From NCBI GenBank assembly GCA_965220835.1, contig OZ244842.1:3906001-3970000 (forward strand): a DNA stretch of 64,000 nt, in the 5' to 3' direction. Each line of letters begins with the position of its first letter. Position 1 is the stretch's first letter. This DNA is from Azophilus sp965220835 (GTDB taxonomy: Bacteria > Pseudomonadota > Gammaproteobacteria > Pseudomonadales > Azotimanducaceae). The notes beneath the pieces are model-generated. The model ran no database searches. It was not told where the DNA came from and was given only the letters and a program-made list of their open reading frames with translations. Below, piece by piece: positions 54,113-61,278 of this stretch. Position numbers and translations under genes: made by a program.

Positions 54113-55245
54113 CAGGAAGCCTCCATCGCGGCTAGGGCCATGTGCAAGTCGTCGCTGAATGCGTTGCCGAAGATCAGGGTCACCAAGCGCCGCACCAAGC
54201 GAAGGTCGCCATCCAAAGTGGCCGCATCGCCACCGCCGGCTTCCGCGATGCGCACGAAGTCGTAGCTCGGGCTGCCTCGGTACATCGCCCGGTTCACCTT
54301 TCTTTGCAGCCGCGCCTCAAGCAACGCCGGGTTTGCTTCGTCGCTGACATCCAGTGTGGTCACCTGCCCGCCTTGGTTGCGGAAGCCAGCCACTAGGCGA
54401 AGCAACGCCTCAGCTTCATGGCGATGGGGCGGGGCGTCGCCGATCAGCAGGATGAGGCGCTTGCCGGAAGCCCGCCAGCCAACCTCAGTGGCTGCGGCGC
54501 GCATGCCGGCGAGCACGCCCTCGCCGAGGCTGCCGCCTCCGGCCGCCGTGAAACCACCGAGAAAGCGCGTGAGCTTGGCGGTGCTGTAGGTCAGGGGTTG
54601 GGTGCGCACGGCGAATTCGGGATCGCCCGCATCACGGTAAGCGACAATCCCAAAACGGGCGATGGGCACCAGTTCCCTGACCCATTCGATCATGTCACGA
54701 ACCCGCCGCTTCACTTCGTCGAGCGCCCAGCCCATGGAGCCGGTGGCGTCAATCAGGAACACCACATCGAGCCCCGCCTCGCGCAGTTCCTCCACATAGG
54801 CCGCGAACTGGTCCGCCCCGTCCCCCAACCCCGTGCCGAGGCGTTGCGTCGCAGGCCCGGGCAGCGCAGGACCCGGGCCAATGCCCGCAAGCCGTCCGCC
54901 CCGCGCGGCCCGCAGGCTGGGGTTGGACACGTTGGGCATGGCCAAGGCGGAGCGGTTGGCGATCAGGGTGGCCGGAGGGTCAAGCTCAGGCGGGCGCTCA
55001 AACTTCAACCGCGGCGGTGGCGGCTCAGGCAACGGCGGCGCCAATGCCAGCTTAGCCCGGTTCGCCGTCGGCTCAGGCGCTTGGCCGAGTTCCCCTCCCA
55101 CCTGCCAGGTCACCAGTGCATGAACCAACACCGAAACGCCAAACGCGACGAGCCACCAGTGGAGCTTGGAAGCTCGTGCCTTGTTCAGCCTTGGGGGACC
55201 AAATGCGGGGTGCTTAGCCCGATTTCCAACCAATAGCGGCTTCAT
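54112..55245 (-). CDS. TonB-like membrane-anchored protein with a VWA domain
   Basis: 377 aa. A cytoplasmic N-terminus of about 28 residues precedes one transmembrane helix (WWLVAFGVSVLVHALVTWQV), whose Ser and His recall the S-x3-H pattern of the TonB anchor. A proline-rich periplasmic stretch follows (LAPPLPEPPPPRLKFERPPE). Instead of the TonB C-terminal domain comes a von Willebrand A domain with a metal site (LDVVFLIDATGSMGWA), FGIVAYRDAGDPEF, GGGSLGEGVLAGM and LILLIGDAPPH. Genes for ExbD, ExbD and ExbB precede it, so it may receive proton-driven energy like TonB and use VWA as its contact domain. It overlaps the TPR-like gene start by 1 nt. Confidence 0.82.
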   Translation of the reverse strand: MKPLLVGNRAKHPAFGPPRLNKARASKLHWWLVAFGVSVLVHALVTWQVGGELGQAPEPTANRAKLALAPPLPEPPPPRLKFERPPELDPPATLIANRSALAMPNVSNPSLRAARGGRLAGIGPGPALPGPATQRLGTGLGDGADQFAAYVEELREAGLDVVFLIDATGSMGWALDEVKRRVRDMIEWVRELVPIARFGIVAYRDAGDPEFAVRTQPLTYSTAKLTRFLGGFTAAGGGSLGEGVLAGMRAAATEVGWRASGKRLILLIGDAPPHRHEAEALLRLVAGFRNQGGQVTTLDVSDEANPALLEARLQRKVNRAMYRGSPSYDFVRIAEAGGGDAATLDGDLRLVRRLVTLIFGNAFSDDLHMALAAMEAS

Positions 55246-55432
55246 GATGAGGCAATTTACCCCAACAGTCGTCCAGTTCTCGATTCATCGAATCAACGAT
55301 TCACCGATTGATCCAATCAACAAACGAATTGCGTCGGCTCATCTGGCGCTTGCTTATGCCCGCATGTAGCGGTCAAGCGTACATGCCCGGACAGAGTTGG
55401 CTAAGCACCTCGCCGTTTCGCTGTCTCGCCCG

Positions 55433-55870
55433 TCAGGGGTTCAGTGATGTACTGGGCCGCGAGCTCGAGGCTTCCAAGGTGGCCAGTTCGAATGATCTCA
55501 GCCCTTGGGCATCGCCGGCGGCCATGATTTGGTGCAGCGCCTGGGCGGAAGCTTGGGCGTCTGCCCGGATCAGCACGTGGTGGCTGGGCTGGCGGGCAAC
55601 CGCAGCGAAGGCGCGGCGCAAGGCGGCTTCATCCATGGCCTGGCCGTTGACGGAAATGCCGTCGCTGGCGGTGACGTGCACGGTCAGGGTGATGGGTGCC
55701 GGGTTCCGGTCGGTGCCGCCGAGGGGCAGCTGCACAGTGGGGCCACTGTCCTGGGTAAGGCGGCCGGCCACCAGGAAGTAGAGCAGCAGCAGGAAAACGA
55801 TGTTGATCATGGGCACCACGGCAACGTCCACGGTGCGCCGTGCCCGGGGCCTGAGCGCCAGCCGCATCAC
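55433..55870 (-). CDS. ExbD/TolR-like protein 2 with Asn at the conserved Asp site
   Basis: 145 aa. One transmembrane helix starts VVPMINIVFLLLLYFLVAG. In ExbD/TolR the motif is P-L-I-D, and the Asp is needed for proton use; here N23 replaces it. The periplasmic part (PITLTVHVTASDGISVNGQAMDEAALRRAF... VLIRADAQASAQAL) is a normal ExbD domain. It overlaps ExbD 1 by 4 nt and is followed by a 187-nt gap before the VWA gene. It may pair with the Asp-bearing copy in a mixed channel. The substitution is directly visible; its effect is inferred. Confidence 0.88.
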   Translation of the reverse strand: MMRLALRPRARRTVDVAVVPMINIVFLLLLYFLVAGRLTQDSGPTVQLPLGGTDRNPAPITLTVHVTASDGISVNGQAMDEAALRRAFAAVARQPSHHVLIRADAQASAQALHQIMAAGDAQGLRSFELATLEASSSRPSTSLNP

Positions 55871-56256
55871 GAACTGAACCCGCGCACTTTGCCGAACCGC
55901 ACCCGCGTTGCGCCTTGGCTGCGCAACGCATCCAGGGTGCGCAGCACGTGCTGCACGGAGATGTTGGGTGCGCTGCGCAGTTCCGCGTCAGCATCCACGG
56001 TGCCGGGTGCTGCCATCCACTCTGCATAGGGCCGGCGCGCGCCGTCCACCCAGATGGTCTGCTCATCGAAGAGCTCGAAGACGCTTGCCGCGTTGCCGCC
56101 GGAAGCGCTGCCGGTCTGGCCACCGAGCAGTTCGACGCCGCCCTCCTGCCGAAAGGTGGTCTCCAGCATGAAGAACACCAGCAGGATGAACACCACATCG
56201 ATCAGCGGCGTCAGGCTGATGCGCCGAGCGGATTTGGTGGCCGTGAGCGCCCTCAA
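55867..56256 (-). CDS. ExbD/TolR-like protein 1
   Basis: 129 aa. The transmembrane helix has the usual motif ISLTPLIDVVFILLVFFMLETTF, with D20 at the proton-path position. The periplasmic domain is short, with DEQTIWVDGARRPYAEW and ISVQHVLRTLDALRSQGATRVRFGKVRG. Together with the ExbB-like protein it should form an inner-membrane proton-driven motor. It overlaps ExbB upstream and ExbD 2 downstream by 4 nt each, so all three are translationally coupled. Confidence 0.9.
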   Translation of the reverse strand: MRALTATKSARRISLTPLIDVVFILLVFFMLETTFRQEGGVELLGGQTGSASGGNAASVFELFDEQTIWVDGARRPYAEWMAAPGTVDADAELRSAPNISVQHVLRTLDALRSQGATRVRFGKVRGFSS

Positions 56257-56837
56257 GGGGCGAGCGCCCGTTCAAGCAGGTCTTGGAGCTGCTCGCCGAT
56301 GCGCTGCACGCGGCCTTCCAGCAGGGCGTGGGCGGCGGTCATGGGTATGGCCACGCCCAACCCAACGGCGGTGGTCAGCAGGGCCTCCCAGATGCCGCCG
56401 GCGAGCACGCCGGCATCGGCTTGATTCACATCGACCTCCAAGCCCCGGAAGGCATCGATCATGCCGAGCACGGTGCCAAGCAGGCCCAGCAAGGGAGAGA
56501 TGTAGGCGATCAGCTCCACCAAGCGCAGATAGCGCGACAGGCCGCTGAGCAGGAGATTGCCGCGCCGAGCGACCTCCGCCTCCAGGGCGTCGGCGGGGCG
56601 GCCGGCTGTGCGTTCCGCCAAGGCGAATGCCACCAGTTCGCCAACTTCATCCTTGGTGGCCACTTCGGCAGACGAGCCGGCCACCTGGGACGCAAGCTGC
56701 TCGAAATATCGGGCGCCGTAGGGCTTCAGTTGCAGCAGCTTGTAGATGATGGCGGCGGCGCCGACCACCGAGAGCAACAGCAGGGCGACCACCACCGGGC
56801 CGCCCAGCTCGACAAGCCGCGTTAAGGCCTCCAGCAC
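56253..56837 (-). CDS. ExbB/TolQ/MotA-type proton channel protein
   Basis: 194 aa. An N-terminal transmembrane helix (GGPVVVALLLLSVVGAAAIIYKLLQL), a cytoplasmic loop (DALEAEVARRGNLLLSGLSRYLRLVELIAYISPLLGLLGTVLGMIDAF) and a third helix region (GGIWEALLTTAVGLGVAIPMTAAHALL) are diagnostic for this family. ExbB forms the pentameric stator around ExbD and drives TonB-like partners with the proton gradient. It starts 20 nt after the DUF1302 gene and overlaps ExbD 1 by 4 nt. Partner proteins in this operon include a VWA protein instead of TonB. Confidence 0.93.
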   Translation of the reverse strand: MLEALTRLVELGGPVVVALLLLSVVGAAAIIYKLLQLKPYGARYFEQLASQVAGSSAEVATKDEVGELVAFALAERTAGRPADALEAEVARRGNLLLSGLSRYLRLVELIAYISPLLGLLGTVLGMIDAFRGLEVDVNQADAGVLAGGIWEALLTTAVGLGVAIPMTAAHALLEGRVQRIGEQLQDLLERALAP

Positions 56838-56857
56838 GGGCTGGTGCTAGGCAGCCC

Positions 56858-58657
56858 TTAGAAGTAGTAGGTGAATCTCGCGAACACCTCGTCCATGCGC
56901 TCGAAGGTTTGCATCACGTCGTCGTTGCCGCCATTGGAGCCAATGAGGTTGGCGTAGATGTCCAGCTGCACATCGTCCCGTGGGCGCCAACGCGCGCCGG
57001 GCTGCACCAGGAAGCCACCGTTGGTGTCGTAGAGCACCGCTAGGTCGGCCCGCCAGATCAACCCGGGGAAGGGTTGCTGCAGGGCGAACGCCACGGCGTT
57101 GAAGCTGCTCTCGCCATTGGGCACGCCGTCGTTGTCAAAGCCGCTCACGTGGCGGCCCAGCATGTCGCTCTCCGACTTGTGCATCCATTGCATCACGAAG
57201 TACGTGGCCGGGAAGTCCCTTGAGAAACGGTGGTACTTCTCGAGCGAGACGTTGCTGACGAACTCGTCCTTCTCGATGTAGTCGCGGCTTAGGGTCAAGT
57301 TGGTGAACTTGCGGTCGAGCGCCAGAGTGGCCTCGACGCGCAGCACCAACTGGTCAAACAGGCTGTTGGGCTCGCCCTGAAAAACGTAGGTCATGCCGGC
57401 GCCGAAGATCTCCTCCCGGAAGTACTCCCGGGCAATGTGGCCCTTGAGCGGCCCCAAGCCCGGGGCGACCGGGTTGTTGGGGTCGAAGAAGAGATCCAGT
57501 TCCAACGCCGCACAGGCCCGCAGATCGTCGCCCAAGCCGAAGGCGGCGCAGGTTTCCGGGGTGACCGGAAAGGCGCCCAAGGCTTGGGCTGCCGGGAACT
57601 CCAGCACGGATGCGTTCAAGCCCCCGATGCCGTCCAGCCGGGACAGCCCGGCGTAGTGGAACCACTCGTCTGCCGCCCAAACCCCGGCGGGGTTGATCTC
57701 AAAGGCGGTTTGGGAGAGCAATTGGCCAACCGGCTCCAATCCCGGCACGCCGATGAAGGGATTCACGTCGGATTCGGTCCAGCGGAACACGCCATCGGGG
57801 TTGGTTCGCGAGACGGCCATGAAGCTGAGATCGAAGTCCCCGGCGCGCCCGCTCAGCCGGGCGCCGAAGTTGAATTCATCGTCATTGTCGTTCCAGCCCT
57901 GCTTCTGCCGCACCACGAACTGGGAAGCGACGAAGTTGTAGGGGGTGTCCAGGGGTGAGAGCACCGAGGGGCGGAAGCGCTGCACGAATCCCTCAATCTC
58001 CCAGTCGTTCTGGAAGCGGTAGCTGCCGCGAACGCCCAGCGAGGGCACGCGCTTGTCGGAGTACTCCTCCGCCGCTACGTCCAGGAAGCTGTGCCGGCGC
58101 AGGTCCAACCCGTTCACGACGTCAAAGACGCGGAAGAAGATGGCCTCCCCCCAGGCGATCTGCTGGTTGCCGATGCGCAGCCACAGGGGGCCGTTGTTGT
58201 AGTCCAGGTAGAGGGCGGGCAGATCGACCATGTAGTCTTCGTCGTTGATCTCCAAGGTGCTGCCGTTGCCGCCATCGAAGCCTGAGTCGAAGTGGTCGAT
58301 GTCGTCGAATTCGCTCTCCAGGCGCCAATCCCGAAAGCCCCTGATCTTGGCGAACCCCTCCCAGTTGTCGGAGAAGCGCACTTTGAAGTCCAACTCGCCG
58401 CGGGTGGCGAACAGGCTCCAATTCGGCTCGCTGGTGGGTGCCTGCCGCACGATCTCATTGCCGAAGGAGTTGACCACGGTGTTCCCGCTGAACAGGTTGC
58501 CGTAGCCTTGGTTGTAGGGGTTTGCGTCGCTGAAGGCGTTGGCGGTCTCCTGGCGAACGAACCCGGTGATGCTGACGCTGATGTCGGCGGCCGCAGCCAC
58601 CGGCAGTGCGCCGAGCACTGCCATCAGCGCGTATCTGAACAGTTTGGCTTGGTTCAT
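56858..58657 (-). CDS. DUF1302 outer-membrane protein, probable beta-barrel
   Basis: 599 aa. A signal peptide (LMAVLGALPVAAAAD) precedes a beta-rich chain starting ISVSITGFVRQETANAF. Typical DUF1302 pieces are FSDNWEGFAKIRGFRDWR, LYLDYNNGPLWLRIGNQQIAWGEAIFFRVFDVVNGLDLRRHSF and the aromatic end VFARFTYYF, which fits an outer-membrane barrel. DUF1302 genes often travel with DUF1329, YCF48-like and RND genes; the set is suspected to move hydrophobic compounds. It lies between the YCF48-like gene (158 nt upstream) and ExbB (20 nt downstream). Confidence 0.87.
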   Translation of the reverse strand: MNQAKLFRYALMAVLGALPVAAAADISVSITGFVRQETANAFSDANPYNQGYGNLFSGNTVVNSFGNEIVRQAPTSEPNWSLFATRGELDFKVRFSDNWEGFAKIRGFRDWRLESEFDDIDHFDSGFDGGNGSTLEINDEDYMVDLPALYLDYNNGPLWLRIGNQQIAWGEAIFFRVFDVVNGLDLRRHSFLDVAAEEYSDKRVPSLGVRGSYRFQNDWEIEGFVQRFRPSVLSPLDTPYNFVASQFVVRQKQGWNDNDDEFNFGARLSGRAGDFDLSFMAVSRTNPDGVFRWTESDVNPFIGVPGLEPVGQLLSQTAFEINPAGVWAADEWFHYAGLSRLDGIGGLNASVLEFPAAQALGAFPVTPETCAAFGLGDDLRACAALELDLFFDPNNPVAPGLGPLKGHIAREYFREEIFGAGMTYVFQGEPNSLFDQLVLRVEATLALDRKFTNLTLSRDYIEKDEFVSNVSLEKYHRFSRDFPATYFVMQWMHKSESDMLGRHVSGFDNDGVPNGESSFNAVAFALQQPFPGLIWRADLAVLYDTNGGFLVQPGARWRPRDDVQLDIYANLIGSNGGNDDVMQTFERMDEVFARFTYYF

Positions 58658-58815
58658 GATCTCCCCTTATTCGCGTCGTTGCTGGTTTGCTTAGTTTCCT
58701 TGGTCGCGGGTTTTGGTTGCTGAACGAGTCCACGGCCCTAAAGCCTGTGGCGCCCGGCTCCGTGCACCGCCAAGGCGGCGCTTCCGCTCCTTGGTCTGAG
58801 GCGTCGCCTCGTTGG

Positions 58816-59793
58816 TCATTGGTTCACAGTCACGATGCTGCCGCGCTCTCCGGCGGCGTAGACGCGCTGCTCCTGCAAGGTTCCGTTTTCTAGCGGGTTG
58901 TTCACAATTCCGGGCGCCAAGGCTGCGTACCAGGACCGTTCCACGGCTCGGCCGCCCGCCGAAGCCCAAGTCTCGCCGCGGTCGCGGCTGCGCAACAGGG
59001 CGCGGATGCCGATAACCACCACTTCGCCCTCCTTGGAGTGCCACACGTCGAGCAGATTGGCGCGGCTTCCCGTGGCCAAGGGCTGCCAAGTGGCGCCGGC
59101 ATCGCCCGTGCGCAGCACCGTGCCCTCCTGGCCGACCGCGAAGCCCAGCCCTTGGCCATCGATGTGCATGGCGAACAGCGAGGCGTCACCCCGATGGCGG
59201 ACCTGCCAAGTCTGTCCGCGGTCGCTGCTGGCGAGGATCATCGCAAACTCGCCGCAAATCAGGATTTCCCCGTCATCACCGATGTGCACGTCATACAGGT
59301 GCGCTTCCAGCCCCTCTGGCTGCAGCTCAGCCCAATCCAAGGTGCGCGCTTCCCAAGTGGCGCCGCCGTCTTCGGAAATCACCACCGTGCCGAAACCGCC
59401 CACCGCGGCGGCCAGCCCTGACTCATGCAGGGCCACCGAAAACAGGCGCTCAGTGGTGGGGCTCTCTGCCGCCGACAGGGTACGGGCATCGGCACCGCTG
59501 AAGATTTGGCCCTGTTGGCCGACCACCACCACGCGCTGCTCGTTGGCAGCCACCCCCAACATCGCGGCATCGCTGATCGGCGCCATGGTTTGCCACGCCG
59601 CGCCGCCATCCTCGCTCAGCAGCAACAGGCCGTGATGCCCCACGGCCATGCCGGCGGTCTCGCTGAAGGCGAGATCGTACAGGGCGTCATGGGGCAAACC
59701 GGAGCGAATCACGCCCAGCGCCTCGCCGTCGCCGCCATCGGCGACCGCGCTCGCCGCCCCGACGGCCAGGGCGCAGGTCAACAGCCAACGCAT
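58816..59793 (-). CDS. YCF48/photosystem-II-assembly-like exported beta-propeller
   Basis: 325 aa from the ATG at 59793. A signal peptide (LLTCALAVGAASAVA) is followed by five BNR/Asp-box-type repeats: SEDGGAAWQTM, SEDGGATWEAR, SSDRGQTWQVR, TGDAGATWQPL and SRDRGETWASA. That pattern gives a beta-propeller like plant/cyanobacterial YCF48, here without any photosystem. In proteobacteria such genes occur next to RND and DUF1302/DUF1329 genes. It lies 14 nt after DUF1329 copy 1. Likely a periplasmic docking or stabilising protein; that is inference. Confidence 0.87.
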   Translation of the reverse strand: MRWLLTCALAVGAASAVADGGDGEALGVIRSGLPHDALYDLAFSETAGMAVGHHGLLLLSEDGGAAWQTMAPISDAAMLGVAANEQRVVVVGQQGQIFSGADARTLSAAESPTTERLFSVALHESGLAAAVGGFGTVVISEDGGATWEARTLDWAELQPEGLEAHLYDVHIGDDGEILICGEFAMILASSDRGQTWQVRHRGDASLFAMHIDGQGLGFAVGQEGTVLRTGDAGATWQPLATGSRANLLDVWHSKEGEVVVIGIRALLRSRDRGETWASAGGRAVERSWYAALAPGIVNNPLENGTLQEQRVYAAGERGSIVTVNQ

Positions 59794-59807
59794 GGATGCC
59801 GTCTCGT

Positions 59808-61187
59808 TTAGGTGCCCAAGCGGCGCATCGCCGACACGGTCAGGTAGCGGTTGTAGTCGTTGGGGTCGTTGTAGTGGGTGTCGTAGCCGCCCGACGACCG
59901 CACCAGTTCCGGCAGGGAGATGCGATTGGTCTGCACGTCGTGGATGATGACGTAGTTCCAGGTCCACATCGGCTTGCCGTCCAGCACGTTGGCTGGCGTT
60001 CCGTCCGCCCCGATGGTCATGCCGTTGCCGTGCTCGAAGTTCTTGTACACCTCGCCACGCCGGTCGTAGTTGACGCTGTTGAAGGCCACCATGGCCCGGG
60101 CGTCGATGTACACGCGCCGCTTGCTGATGGGCGCTCGAGGGTACTTGACCGGCTCGGTCTCCAGCACGATCACGTCGGGGATCACTTCCCAGTTGCTGCG
60201 GAAGAAGCTCTGGCCATTCGGCCCGCCCACCCGCTGGCGCTCCCAGTTCTCGTCGTTGACGTTGAAGTTGCCCGGGCCTGCCGGCCCCAGCCAAGGCCCG
60301 CGATGGACCAGCTTGAAGTTGCCCCAGGTGAGGAACGGGTCGCCGGCGCCCCATGCGTCTGAGATGTACCAAGTCGGCCCGGGCAGCAAGGGCTCGAAGC
60401 GCTGGTTGGTGGGATAGCGGCGCACCCGCTTGAACGCCGGCAGATAACCGTGCAGTTCGGGAAACTGGGTTTGGTCGTAGGGCCAGATGGACAGAAACGC
60501 GGTGCCGCGCACGTCCTGGGGCGTGTTGAAGAACACCGATTGATAGCGCAGGGTGTCGTCGCGGCCGCGGAACGGGTTGTCGTCCAAGGTCACCCGCCCG
60601 GTGGCGTTCATCTCGCACCAGACGAAATCGTACTTGTAGGCCGTGCTGCCGTCCGGATTCAGGTCCTCTTCCCGAATGGCGTAGAAGGTCTGGTCGTAGC
60701 GGCCCCAGGAAAGGGTGATGTTGGCGAAGGCCTCCACTGCGGACTTGGCCTCCGGGAAGGGGTTGCCGCCAACCCAGGCGGAGCCGTCGTCGGTGCGCAC
60801 GTTACCGGTGTCGTCGAAGCGCGCCCGGCCGTTGTTGGCGATGGAGGCCCGCAGGTAGTCGGGCGGCATCAGCCACTCCGGGTCCGTGGTGCTGGCATGG
60901 GTGTCAATTTCGCGGCCCATTTGCGACACCTGCAGGTAGGACACGGGGTCCATGAAGTCCTTGAGCAGCTCCACGTTGTTGGCGTTGATGACGTCGCCCG
61001 TGTTGAAGCGCCCGCCAGTCAGCCCTTCGAGGGTGGAAATCTCGTCCGGATACACCTTCTCAATGGTGTTGCCTCGGGCGATGGTGGGCCACAGCGGCGC
61101 CAGCACGCCGGTGGCAATCACCCCTTTGGACATTTGCTCCAGGAAGAAGCGGCGCGAAAAGCCCTTGCCGTATTTGCGAATGTGCAT
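59808..61187 (-). CDS. DUF1329 protein with Tat-type signal (copy 1)
   Basis: 459 aa. Twin arginines in the motif SRRFFLE head the signal (QMSKGVIATGVLAPLWP), so Tat export is likely. It shares layout and many blocks with the copy at 50361-51740: GGNPFPEAKSAVE, ITLSWGRYDQTFYAIREEDLNPDGSTAY, FLSIWPYDQTQFPELHGYLPAFKRVRRYPTNQRFEPLLPG, YISDAWGAGDPFLTWGNFKLVHRGP and FLTVSAMRRLGT-like ending (YLTVSAMRRLGT). It sits 91 nt after the RND permease gene. A periplasmic lipid-carrier role is suggested by the LolA-like fold proposed for DUF1329. Confidence 0.88.
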   Translation of the reverse strand: MHIRKYGKGFSRRFFLEQMSKGVIATGVLAPLWPTIARGNTIEKVYPDEISTLEGLTGGRFNTGDVINANNVELLKDFMDPVSYLQVSQMGREIDTHASTTDPEWLMPPDYLRASIANNGRARFDDTGNVRTDDGSAWVGGNPFPEAKSAVEAFANITLSWGRYDQTFYAIREEDLNPDGSTAYKYDFVWCEMNATGRVTLDDNPFRGRDDTLRYQSVFFNTPQDVRGTAFLSIWPYDQTQFPELHGYLPAFKRVRRYPTNQRFEPLLPGPTWYISDAWGAGDPFLTWGNFKLVHRGPWLGPAGPGNFNVNDENWERQRVGGPNGQSFFRSNWEVIPDVIVLETEPVKYPRAPISKRRVYIDARAMVAFNSVNYDRRGEVYKNFEHGNGMTIGADGTPANVLDGKPMWTWNYVIIHDVQTNRISLPELVRSSGGYDTHYNDPNDYNRYLTVSAMRRLGT

Positions 61188-61278
61188 GTTGATTCCCCTT
61201 AAGTTAGTCCATTGGTCGGCGGTCCGTTGACCCCATTTGATCGGCCTGCGTCGATCATCCGATACCTACCCTAATCTG

